A stretch of 12,110 nt of DNA from Chloroflexota bacterium (lineage in GTDB: Bacteria; Chloroflexota; Limnocylindria; Limnocylindrales; CSP1-4): positions 1-12,110 of the forward strand of contig JAICUV010000090.1 in the NCBI GenBank assembly GCA_025935655.1, in the 5' to 3' direction. Positions 1 to 5,945 of this stretch are shown in pieces (position 1 is the stretch's first letter; each line of letters begins with the position of its first letter). A model generated the notes under the pieces. It worked only from the letters and a program-made list of their open reading frames with translations, made no database searches and was not told where the DNA came from. A program made the position numbers and the translations under genes.

Positions 1-127
1 GCGGTGCGAGGGTGGCTACACGGTAGATGGATTGGATGCTCTGTACGCACGAAACGGCCTCGCATGCGTTCAGCGGGAGTGCATCGTAATCATTCGGTTG
101 AGGGATCGAATCCCTCCCGGCTCACCA
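1..127 (+). ncRNA. ssrA: 3' part of a tmRNA (partial; 5' end outside window)
   Basis: Seen: a T-arm with 5-bp stem GAGGG (100-104) / CCCTC (112-116), a 7-nt loop ATCGAAT, a 7-nt acceptor 3' strand CCGGCTC (117-123), discriminator A and encoded CCA (125-127). No matching 5' acceptor strand GAGCCGG lies at tRNA distance upstream. Instead there is an H-type pseudoknot: stem 1 ACGCA (45-49) with TGCGT (65-69), and stem 2 CTCGC (59-63) with GCGGG (73-77). A pseudoknot just 5' of the tRNA-like domain is the arrangement of PK4 in tmRNA, which rescues stalled ribosomes by trans-translation. The tag-coding part would lie before the window. Odd: the T-loop begins with A instead of T54. Alternative: 3' half of an intron-split or degenerate tRNA, because spacing from CGT at 85-87 to CCA also equals that of a normal tRNA. 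Confidence 0.5.
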
Positions 128-228
128 GCGCTCTGCACGCACCCAGACGGCCATCCCGGCTGTCTCGGCCGCGGCATCGCCGGCCGCCATCGGCCACGAT
201 CCCGGCAGGCTCGCCGCGCCTCATGCGC

Positions 229-606
229 TCAGCTACCGGGGTTCGGGGTCTCGTGGCGTGCGCGTGCCGCGGATTCCGCCTTGTGGTAGGCGTCGCGAGC
301 CTGCGCCTCCGTCTCCCGGGCGCCGGCCGTCGCCGCATCGGCCGTCCGCTGGTCGCCGTCTCGCGCCTGGCGCGCGATCTCCTTGGCCTGCTCCGCGCCG
401 GCGCGTGCGCGCTGCGCCGCGGCCGCCGCCAGCTCCGCGGCCCGCTCGGCCATCCTGGCCACCTCGTCCGCTCCGTCGGCGTTGAGGTCCGCCCGGGTCA
501 CGGTCTCGGCCGCGAGCTTGGCCAGGCGTTCGGCCAGGTCCGCGGCGCGGGTGGCCTCGCGCCAGGCCTCGAGGAGCTCGCCGGTGGTTGGCATGGGCTC
601 GTCCAT
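229..606 (-). CDS. Ala/Arg/Glu-rich coiled-coil protein (paralogue A)
   Basis: Function not recognised. The 125-aa product begins MDEPMPTT, has a conserved-looking ELLEAWREA segment at about residues 10-18, then a long Ala/Arg/Glu-rich stretch (about 20-115) with heptad-like spacing that should be one continuous helix or coiled coil, and ends near a RDAYHKAE motif. There is no signal peptide, membrane segment or cysteine. Start chosen at the ATG ending at 606 because the protein upstream of it in the open frame is not Ala-rich and because it gives an N-terminus matching the related plus-strand gene at 1247-1615 (PTT, then WRxA; RDxYHxAE near the C-terminus). A start four codons later is possible. 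It is divergent from the gene at 717, with 110 bp between them, and convergent with the RNA gene ending at 127. No clear Shine-Dalgarno sequence is visible. Confidence 0.72.
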   Translation of the reverse strand: MDEPMPTTGELLEAWREATRAADLAERLAKLAAETVTRADLNADGADEVARMAERAAELAAAAAQRARAGAEQAKEIARQARDGDQRTADAATAGARETEAQARDAYHKAESAARARHETPNPGS

Positions 607-704
607 CTGCGACTCACGTTGACGGTGCTGCTCGGTCGGAGCGTATCGGAATCCGTCCGCGGTGTTGCGATGACGCCACATGCGGAAATCTCGGGATGGC
701 TCGC

Positions 705-710
705 TAGAAT
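705..710 (+). promoter_or_regulatory. -10 element of a leaderless promoter
   Basis: TAGAAT ends exactly 6 nt before the ATG at 717, and no Shine-Dalgarno sequence lies in between. A transcript starting about 7 nt after a -10 box would begin at or next to the A of the ATG. The same TANNNT-like hexamer, 6 nt, ATG geometry recurs before the genes at 1970, 8115 and 10696. No good -35 hexamer is visible. Confidence 0.55.
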
Positions 711-716
711 GGCCGC

Positions 717-1049
717 ATGATCGTCCGCGTCACCCGGAGTCGGATCAAGGGGGGCCATGAGCCGGAGGTCCTCGACGTCGTGCGTCGCCTGACCGGCGAG
801 ATGGGCGCGATCTCTGGCCTGCGTGCCGCGATGTTCGGTCGGTCCATCGCGTCGGACGGCTCCTGGCTGCTCTCGATCACCGAGTGGGAGAGCGTCGAGG
901 CGATCCAGGCCGTCTACGGCGATCGCTGGGCGGAGCGATCCCTGCTCCCCGGCGTGGAGCCGTACATCGTCGAGACCACGGTCGAGCACTTCGAGTCGAC
1001 GCTGGAGGACGTGACCGCAGTCGTCGGGGAGCGCGGCGCCACGACCTGA
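717..1049 (+). CDS. ABM-like dimeric alpha/beta barrel protein
   Basis: The 110-aa product begins MIVRVTRSRIKGG and has the rhythm of an antibiotic-biosynthesis-monooxygenase/stress-responsive-barrel domain: strand 1 (residues 2-9), a helix with EVLDVVRRL (about 16-28), the loop GLRAAMFGRS, a strand around SWLLSITEWES (about 49-59), a helix around AIQAVYG, and a final strand around YIVETTVEHFE. Proteins of this ferredoxin-like fold are often cofactor-free monooxygenases, heme-degrading enzymes or sensors; no catalytic residue identifies which, so the substrate is unknown. The start is fixed by the -10-like box 6 nt upstream, giving a leaderless message. It lies between the two related coiled-coil genes, transcribed away from the first. 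The domain assignment is from overall pattern, not a diagnostic motif. Confidence 0.7.
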   Translation: MIVRVTRSRIKGGHEPEVLDVVRRLTGEMGAISGLRAAMFGRSIASDGSWLLSITEWESVEAIQAVYGDRWAERSLLPGVEPYIVETTVEHFESTLEDVTAVVGERGATT

Positions 1050-1176
1050 ACCGCCGGGATCGACGGTGGATGGGCGACCGCGCGGGCGCCCTGGCGCAAA
1101 GCACGCCCTCCGGGTCCGTCCACGGGGCGTTCGAGGCATCGGGCGGCGTGGCGGGCTTGACGCCGCCGCGGAACCG

Positions 1177-1194
1177 GTCAGGCTGTACCCTGAC
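1177..1194 (+). promoter_or_regulatory. Inverted repeat in the promoter region of the 1247 gene
   Basis: A perfect 6-bp inverted repeat, GTCAGG (1177-1182) and CCTGAC (1189-1194), is separated by 6 nt. It overlaps a -10-like TACCCT (1186-1191), and a TTGACG lies at 1157-1162, somewhat too far for a standard spacer. It could be an operator or a small RNA hairpin. The rest of the 197-bp gap 1050-1246 shows no gene. Confidence 0.3.
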
Positions 1195-1246
1195 GCAGGC
1201 GTCCCCGTCCACGGACTACCGTGCCATGCCTGTGGTGGAGGACGCC

Positions 1247-1615
1247 GTGTCCAACGAGAGGCTCCCCACGACCGCCGAGGCGCTCGCCCAGTGGCGCGCC
1301 GCGGAGCAGGCGGCGGCGGTCGCCAGGCGCGGCCGGGTCGCCGCCGACGCCGCGGTGGTCGCCGCGGGCGAGGCCGTGGCCGCGGCCATCGCCACTGCCG
1401 ATGCGGCCAGGGCCGCCCAGGCGGCCGCGGCCCTGGCCCAGGAATCCGCCACGAGGACCGCCGCTGCGGCGCGGATCGTGGCGACGGCGACGGTGAGCGA
1501 CGCGGCCGACGCGGAGTCCGAATCCGCGCTGGCCGACGTCACCGAGCTCGAGGCCCGCGACCGCTACCACGCGGCCGAGCGACGGGCGGCGGGGCTCGCG
1601 GACGGGCCGGCCTGA
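1247..1615 (+). CDS. Ala-rich coiled-coil protein (paralogue B)
   Basis: The 122-aa product is dominated by alanine (long runs of Ala with Arg, Glu and Val at about residues 18-95), predicted as an extended helix or coiled coil, ending in ELEARDRYHAAERRAAG. Function is not recognised. It resembles the minus-strand protein at 229-606 at both ends (LPTTAEALAQWRAAE against MPTTGELLEAWREA; RDRYHAAE against RDAYHKAE) and in length. Start: the GTG at 1247 is chosen because GGAGG at 1237-1241 sits 5 nt upstream, the best ribosome binding site in the region, and because it gives the same distance to the PTT motif as the paralogue. An ATG at 1226 in the same frame is possible but has no such site. No signal peptide, transmembrane segment or cysteine. 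Confidence 0.7.
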   Translation: MSNERLPTTAEALAQWRAAEQAAAVARRGRVAADAAVVAAGEAVAAAIATADAARAAQAAAALAQESATRTAAAARIVATATVSDAADAESESALADVTELEARDRYHAAERRAAGLADGPA

Positions 1616-1717
1616 GCGCTCGTCAGGGCCAACTGTTGACGGCTCTTAACCCAACACGGCCTTGAACGGCAACGACCATCGGAGGACGATGCCGCGTACG
1701 TAGCGGAGGTCGCTCGT

Positions 1718-1942
1718 ATGGGCGTTCCGAATCCCGTCCCCGTCGGCACCGTGCGCCTCGAGCGCCGGGCGCTCTCCCTGTGGCCGCGCATCGACCGCGC
1801 CGCCCTTCGCCGGTGCCGCGACGATCCCGACCGGATCGCGGCGCTCGTGGAGCGCCGGACCTCGCTCACGGCCGAGGCCATCCGGTCGCTGCTCCTGATG
1901 CCCGAGGTCACCGAGGAGGACGCGCGCACCTGGTTCGGCTGA
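1718..1942 (+). CDS. Small protein of unknown function (74 aa)
   Basis: Not recognised. The product is basic and acidic by turns, with VRLERRALSLWPRIDRAALRRC near the N-terminus and a helical tail (TAEAIRSLLLMPEVTEEDARTWF), which suggests a compact, mostly helical cytosolic protein. GGAGG lies 8 nt before the ATG and supports this start. It is followed after 27 nt by the small membrane protein at 1970, which has its own -10-like box inside that gap. Codon usage matches the neighbours, so it is probably a real gene, although no homologue can be named from memory. The 102-bp gap before it holds a TTGACG at 1636-1641 but no convincing -10. Confidence 0.65.
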   Translation: MGVPNPVPVGTVRLERRALSLWPRIDRAALRRCRDDPDRIAALVERRTSLTAEAIRSLLLMPEVTEEDARTWFG

Positions 1943-1957
1943 GGGTCCGCGACCGGC

Positions 1958-1963
1958 TACCCT
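1958..1963 (+). promoter_or_regulatory. -10 element of a leaderless promoter
   Basis: TACCCT ends 6 nt before the ATG at 1970, the same spacing as the box before the gene at 717. TTCGGC at 1934-1939 is an 18-nt-spaced weak -35 candidate. No Shine-Dalgarno sequence separates the box from the start codon. Confidence 0.5.
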
Positions 1964-1969
1964 TCGGCC

Positions 1970-2236
1970 ATGCCGATCGGCCGCGTCATCCTCCTGGTCC
2001 TCGCGTTCCCCGTGGGCCTGGCCGCGTACCTGGTCACGGGGCAGCTCCTCACGGCCGCCGGCCTGGCGGGCGTCGCGGGGGGCCTGCTGCTCGTGTTCCT
2101 GCCGCTCCTCGTGGCGGGTCTGTGCGCGATCCCGCTGCTGATCCCGTTCGTCGATTACAAGGCGAAGCAGGCGCTCGCCGGTCGTCCGTCGGCCGCACCG
2201 TCGTCGCCCGCGGACCGCGACCACCCGCGCGACTGA
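1970..2236 (+). CDS. Small integral membrane protein (88 aa)
   Basis: The product has two hydrophobic segments, about residues 3-30 (VILLVLAFPVGLAAYLVTG) and 33-62 (Gly/Leu/Val-rich, ending IPLLIPFV), followed by a short hydrophilic C-terminal tail (DYKAKQALAG, then Pro/Asp-rich). It is most likely a two-helix inner-membrane protein. No catalytic or metal-binding motif is visible and the function is unknown. The ATG is placed by the -10-like box 6 nt upstream. A 14-bp tandem duplication straddles its stop codon. Codon usage is like that of the neighbours. Confidence 0.7.
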   Translation: MPIGRVILLVLAFPVGLAAYLVTGQLLTAAGLAGVAGGLLLVFLPLLVAGLCAIPLLIPFVDYKAKQALAGRPSAAPSSPADRDHPRD

Positions 2237-2254
2237 TCCCGCGCGACTGATCCC
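2227..2254 (+). repeat. 14-bp tandem duplication across a stop codon
   Basis: GCGCGACTGATCCC occurs twice head to tail (2227-2240 and 2241-2254) without mismatch. The first copy contains the TGA stop of the small membrane protein; the second lies in the leader of the 2287 gene. It looks like a recent slippage event with no effect on the reading frame. Confidence 0.9.
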
Positions 2255-2286
2255 ACCCACCCCGAGCCCGAGGAGCGTCCGCATCC

Positions 2287-2727
2287 ATGCGCATCTACTT
2301 CGCCGGCCCCCTGTTCACGACCGGCGAGCGGGACTTCAACGCGGCCGTCGGCGCCCGTCTCCGCGAGGCGGGCCACGAGGTGTTCCTGCCCCAGGACCAG
2401 GAGCTCAACGCCTATGATCCGGCGCGGATCTTCCGCAACGACGTCGACCACGTCGACTGGAGCACGGTCGTGGTCGGGATCATGGACGGCCCGGACCCGG
2501 ACAGCGGCACGGCCTGGGAGATCGGGTACGCGTACGCGAAGGGGACGCCGATCATCCTGCTCCGCACCGACTTCCGGGAGTGGGGCGGCCGGACCGGCGA
2601 GGCGCCCTACAACCTCATGCTCACGGAGTCCGCGACGGAGCGCATCGAGCTCGCCACGCCGTCCGTCCAGGCGGCAGCCGATGCCCTGATCGCCGCGCTC
2701 GCGCGGCTCGAGGCGCCGGCGGCCTGA
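2287..2727 (+). CDS. Nucleoside 2-deoxyribosyltransferase-like enzyme
   Basis: The 146-aa product starts MRIYFAGPLFTTGERDFN, the typical first strand and nucleotide-binding loop of the nucleoside 2-deoxyribosyltransferase family. It continues with LREAGHEVFLPQD (about 28-40), DWSTVVVGIMDGPDPDSGTA (about 58-76) and WEIGYAYAKGTPIILLRTD (77-95). Glu78 in the WEIGYA segment matches the catalytic nucleophile of the family, and the DSGT loop precedes it as expected. Members move deoxyribose between bases or hydrolyse nucleoside monophosphates; which of these applies cannot be told. Length is normal for the family. AGGAG at 2271-2275 lies 11 nt before the ATG. It is cytosolic, in the same direction as the hydrogenase operon but 249 nt before it, so probably a separate unit. 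Confidence 0.88.
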   Translation: MRIYFAGPLFTTGERDFNAAVGARLREAGHEVFLPQDQELNAYDPARIFRNDVDHVDWSTVVVGIMDGPDPDSGTAWEIGYAYAKGTPIILLRTDFREWGGRTGEAPYNLMLTESATERIELATPSVQAAADALIAALARLEAPAA

Positions 2728-2823
2728 CCTCGCTCCCGGCAGCCCCGGGCCCGCGGAGGGCCATCGGGCATGGTCGGAGCGGCCCGGAGGGAGGGCCACC
2801 CGGTCCCAAGCGCACCCCCTGAC

Positions 2824-2839
2824 GGTGCCCGCGGACACC
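2824..2839 (+). promoter_or_regulatory. Near-palindrome upstream of the hydrogenase operon
   Basis: GGTGCCCGCGGACACC reads as its own reverse complement except for one symmetric base pair position (14 of 16 bases). It lies 138 nt before the hydrogenase start in the 249-bp gap 2728-2976. That gap holds no gene and no clear -35/-10 pair apart from the weak box at 2965. It could be an operator; GC-rich chance symmetry is a real alternative. Confidence 0.25.
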
Positions 2840-2964
2840 CCGGCGGGCGACCGATGGCCCGTGGCCCACCCGCGCGCGTCGGCCAAGATGGGCACCAGCG
2901 TCCCCCGATCTCGTCGCGGCCGATGTGGGGCCCTCGGGGCACCCGCCCACCGCGACACGCCGCA

Positions 2965-2970
2965 CATGGT
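2965..2970 (+). promoter_or_regulatory. Possible -10 element before hyaA (weak)
   Basis: CATGGT ends 6 nt before the ATG at 2977, matching the spacing of the leaderless starts at 717, 1970, 8115 and 10696 and sharing the A at position 2 and T at position 6. No Shine-Dalgarno sequence precedes this ATG. The match is poor, so it is only a candidate. Confidence 0.25.
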
Positions 2971-2976
2971 GACTCG

Positions 2977-4179
2977 ATGGGTGAGGATGGGCTGTACGCC
3001 GCGCTCGTGCGCCGCGGGATGTCCCGTCGCACCTTCCTCAAGTTCACGTCCGCGATGGCGGCCGCCCTCGCTCTCCCCGCCGCGTATGGCCCGACGATCG
3101 CGCGTGCCGTCGAGGCGGCCCCCCGGATCCCCGTGATCTGGCTGCGCGGCCAGGCCTGCGGCGGCAACACCGAGGCGCTGCTCCGGGCGGCGGACCCGAC
3201 GACGGCGAACCTGCTGCTCGAGATCCTCGCCATCGACTACCACGAGACGCTGATGACGGCCGCCGGCGGCGACGCGACGCTGGCGATGCAGTCGGCGATG
3301 GAGCGCTATCCCAACGGCTACCTCGCGGTGATCGAGGGCGCCGTGCCCAAGGCCGGCGGCGGATCGTCGTGTCTCGTGGGTGGGCGGCCGTTCCAGGACG
3401 TCGCCCGGGAGGTCTGCGATGGCGCGATCGCGACGATCGCGCTCGGGTCGTGCGCGTTCGACGGTGGCGCGTCCGGCGCGAACGGCGGGACCACGGACGC
3501 CGACGGCGTGCGCTCGGTGACCGGCGGCTCGCGGGTCGTGATGCTGCCCGGCTGCCCCGTCAACGCGGCGAACCTCGCGGCGACGATCGTCCACTACGTG
3601 ACGTTCGGCGACGTCCCACCGGCGGACATGATGGGCCGGCCGCTCGCGTTCTACGGGTCGCTGATCCACAACCAGTGCGAGCGACGGCCACACTTCGAGT
3701 TCGGCGAGTTCGCGCTCGCGTGGGGCGACGAGGGCGCGCAGAAGGGCTGGTGCCTGTACAAGGTCGGCTGCAAGGGCCCCGAGACGATGGGCAACTGCCC
3801 GACGGTCCGCTACGGCGACGGCGTCAGCTGGAACGTCCGGGCGGGACACGGCTGCGTCGGATGCTTCGCGCCGAACTTCTGGGACGGGTACACGCCCGCG
3901 TACCGCCGGCTCGGATCGCCGCTGCCGTTCTTCCCAAGCCTCACGGTCGACACCGTCGGAGCGGTGCTCGTGGGCGGGATCGGCGTGGTCGCGGTGGCGC
4001 ACGGCGCGGGAATGGCGTCACGCTCGAAGTACCGGGAGCGGACCGGGCGACGTGCGGCGGCGGCCCACGCCGGGGGCAAGGGCGCGGACGAGGGCGAGAC
4101 GAGCATCGCGGTCGAGGGCGCGCGGACGGAGCCCGATGGCGCCGAGCAGCCGGCCGGCGACCCGGAGGCGGAGGCATGA
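2977..4179 (+). CDS. hyaA: [NiFe] hydrogenase small subunit, Tat-exported, membrane-anchored
   Basis: The 400-aa electron-transfer subunit of a group 1-type uptake hydrogenase. Tat signal: SRRTFLKF at 16-23, hydrophobic stretch, then ARA before the mature part. Distal cluster ligands: His231, Cys234, Cys259, Cys265. Medial cluster: Cys274, Cys293, Cys296 (GHGCVGC). Proximal cluster: Cys61, Cys159 (GSCAF) and Cys193 (PGCP) are present, but the second Cys of the usual CxxC is Asn64 (CGGN). The two extra cysteines of the oxygen-tolerant 6-Cys cluster are absent. A C-terminal membrane helix (about 326-349) and an unusually long, acidic Ala/Gly-rich tail of about 50 residues follow. Start at 2977 gives the n-region typical of HyaA; the ATG at 3019 would leave almost none. 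It overlaps hyaB by 4 bases (ATGA). Confidence 0.95.
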   Translation: MGEDGLYAALVRRGMSRRTFLKFTSAMAAALALPAAYGPTIARAVEAAPRIPVIWLRGQACGGNTEALLRAADPTTANLLLEILAIDYHETLMTAAGGDATLAMQSAMERYPNGYLAVIEGAVPKAGGGSSCLVGGRPFQDVAREVCDGAIATIALGSCAFDGGASGANGGTTDADGVRSVTGGSRVVMLPGCPVNAANLAATIVHYVTFGDVPPADMMGRPLAFYGSLIHNQCERRPHFEFGEFALAWGDEGAQKGWCLYKVGCKGPETMGNCPTVRYGDGVSWNVRAGHGCVGCFAPNFWDGYTPAYRRLGSPLPFFPSLTVDTVGAVLVGGIGVVAVAHGAGMASRSKYRERTGRRAAAAHAGGKGADEGETSIAVEGARTEPDGAEQPAGDPEAEA

Positions 4180-5945
4180 GCCACCTCGTCGTGGACCCCG
4201 TGACCCGCGTCAACGGCCAGCTCCGGGTGGAGGTGGACATTGCCGACGGCGCCGTGACCGACGCGCTCGCCTCGGCGACGATGTTCCGCGGCCTCGAGAC
4301 GGTCCTCCGCGGCCGTGACCCGCGAGAGGCGTGGTTGCTGGCCGCCCGGATCTGCGGCTCGTGCACCGGCGTCCACGGGCTCGCGTCCGTGCGTGCCGTC
4401 GAGCGGGCGCTCCGCGTGCGCATCCCCACGAACGCCCGGATCCTGCGCAACCTCCTCGCCTCGACCGGGCTCGTGCGCGACCACGTGCTGAGCTTCTACC
4501 AGGCCGGCCTCCCGGACTGGGTGGACGTCGAGCAGGCGCTCGCCGCGGACCCGGCCGCGACCGCCCGCCTCGGGCGATCGATCTCGGACTGGCCGACCTC
4601 CACGACCGCCGCGATGACCGCGGCCCGCGACCGCTTCGCCGCCGCGGCAGCATCGGGACCCGGCCCGTTCGCCAGCCCCTGGTCCGGGCACCCGGCCTAT
4701 GGGCTGAGCCCGGAGCAGAGCCTGCTGCTCCTCGCGCACGCGGTCGAGGCGCTCGACTGGCAGCGCCAGCTGATGCGGCTGCACGCGCTCCTGGGCGGCA
4801 AGGACCCGCATCCGCAGACGTACCTGGTGGGCGGGATGGCGCTCGCGCCGCCGTGGGGCGGCCCGACCGCCCGGAGCAACCGCGGCCACCCCGAGGTGCC
4901 GGACCGGAACGCGCCGAACCCGCTGAGCTCCGAGGGCCTCGCGCTGCTGGACACGATCATCGGCGCCGCCGCGACGTTCGTGGACAAGGTCTACCTGCCC
5001 GACGTGCGGCTGCTCGCCGGCGCGTACCCGGAGTGGGGGAGCATCGGCGCGGGGCCCGGGAACTACCTCTCCTGGGGGGACATGCCCGAGAGCGACGAGC
5101 CCGACGCGCCGCGCTACCTGCCCGCGGGCAGGCTCGTGGGCGGGAACCTCGCCCGCGTCAACGGCACGGATCCGGACGCGGTCGGGGAGTCCGTCATCCA
5201 CGCCTGGTACACGGACGATGTCGACCCGGGGGACCTGCGCCTGCCGGCGAACGGCCAGACGACCCCGGCGTTCGACGCGCCGCTCCCGCTGGGCGAGCTG
5301 TCCCCGGGTGGCCGGTACACCTGGGTCAAGGCCGCCCGCTACGACGGCCAGCCGATGGAGACCGGTCCGCTCGCCCGCGTGCTCATCGGGTACGCGGACG
5401 GCCGCGACGCGCTGACGACGCCGCTGGGCGACCTCCTCACCGCGATCGGGGGCGGGGTGGACGTGCTGCCGAGCGTGCTCGGCCGGACGCTTGCGCGGGC
5501 CGTCGAGGCGCAGGCCGTGATCCGGCGTGCCGACAGCTGGGTCTGGGAGCTCAGGTCGAACCTTGCGACGGGCGACGTCGCCGTCGCCGACATCACGAGC
5601 TGGGACCCGGAGTCCTGGCCCGACGGCGCGGACGGGTGGTCCGTGGGCGAAGGCCCGCGCGGGTCGGTCGCCCACTGGGTGGGCATCGCCAACAAGGTCG
5701 TGGAGCGCTACCAGGTGGTGGACGGGTCGACTTGGAACCTCTCCCCGCGCGATGTCCTCGGGACGCGAGGGCCGGTGGAGACCGCGCTCGCCGGCACGCC
5801 CGTCGCCGATCCGACCCGGCCGCTCGAGGTCCTGCGCGTGGTCCACTCGTTCAACCCCTGTCCGGCCTGCGCGGTCCATGTCTTCGACCCCCGGGCCACG
5901 GGTCCGCTCGACATCCGTGTGCGCACGAGGGGGGCGACGCGATGA
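4176..5945 (+). CDS. hyaB: [NiFe] hydrogenase large (catalytic) subunit, variant active-site canopy
   Basis: The 589-aa catalytic subunit collinear with HyaB-type proteins (VVDPVTRV, MFRGLE, GRDPREAW, HYxxALDxQR-like and GGKDPHP segments). Ni-Fe ligands are complete: Cys60 and Cys63 (RICGSC) and Cys562 and Cys565 (CPAC). Arg495 (GPRGS) and Asp102 (VRDH) match the canopy Arg and Asp of E. coli Hyd-1. Two other canopy positions differ: the Glu of RIEGH is Asn13 (RVNGQ), and the Asp of DPCxxC is Asn560 (FNPC). Maturation cleavage is expected after His568, removing 21 residues. All ligands are ordinary Cys codons, with no selenocysteine. GGAGG at 4164-4168 precedes the ATG by 7 nt. It overlaps the genes on both sides by 4 bases. 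Confidence 0.96.
   Translation: MSHLVVDPVTRVNGQLRVEVDIADGAVTDALASATMFRGLETVLRGRDPREAWLLAARICGSCTGVHGLASVRAVERALRVRIPTNARILRNLLASTGLVRDHVLSFYQAGLPDWVDVEQALAADPAATARLGRSISDWPTSTTAAMTAARDRFAAAAASGPGPFASPWSGHPAYGLSPEQSLLLLAHAVEALDWQRQLMRLHALLGGKDPHPQTYLVGGMALAPPWGGPTARSNRGHPEVPDRNAPNPLSSEGLALLDTIIGAAATFVDKVYLPDVRLLAGAYPEWGSIGAGPGNYLSWGDMPESDEPDAPRYLPAGRLVGGNLARVNGTDPDAVGESVIHAWYTDDVDPGDLRLPANGQTTPAFDAPLPLGELSPGGRYTWVKAARYDGQPMETGPLARVLIGYADGRDALTTPLGDLLTAIGGGVDVLPSVLGRTLARAVEAQAVIRRADSWVWELRSNLATGDVAVADITSWDPESWPDGADGWSVGEGPRGSVAHWVGIANKVVERYQVVDGSTWNLSPRDVLGTRGPVETALAGTPVADPTRPLEVLRVVHSFNPCPACAVHVFDPRATGPLDIRVRTRGATR

Noticed and set aside
78..127. Complete tRNA-Thr(CGT)
   Set aside because: The 3' half has correct spacing, but the anticodon stem has a mismatch, there is no canonical D-arm, and no 5' acceptor strand complementary to CCGGCTC; the pseudoknot fits tmRNA better.
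2758..2860. 10-bp inverted repeat GGGCCATCGG / CCGATGGCCC with an 83-bp gap
   Set aside because: Such spaced matches are likely by chance at this GC content, and no structure or gene boundary coincides with them.
3157..3168. Oxygen-tolerant 6-Cys proximal cluster
   Set aside because: The extra cysteine next to the CxxC is absent (Gly63), and one standard Cys is also missing.
2155..4002. Long open frame on the minus strand, 615 codons
   Set aside because: It lies opposite the deoxyribosyltransferase and hydrogenase small subunit, is Arg/Gly/His-rich without domain motifs, and is an expected by-product of high GC content.
5859..5870. Possible selenocysteine in the catalytic CxxC of HyaB
   Set aside because: Both codons are ordinary Cys codons (TGT and TGC); there is no in-frame TGA.
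3810..5879. Long open frame on the minus strand, 689 codons
   Set aside because: Antisense to hyaB with no recognisable motif; composition is that of a frame shadow.
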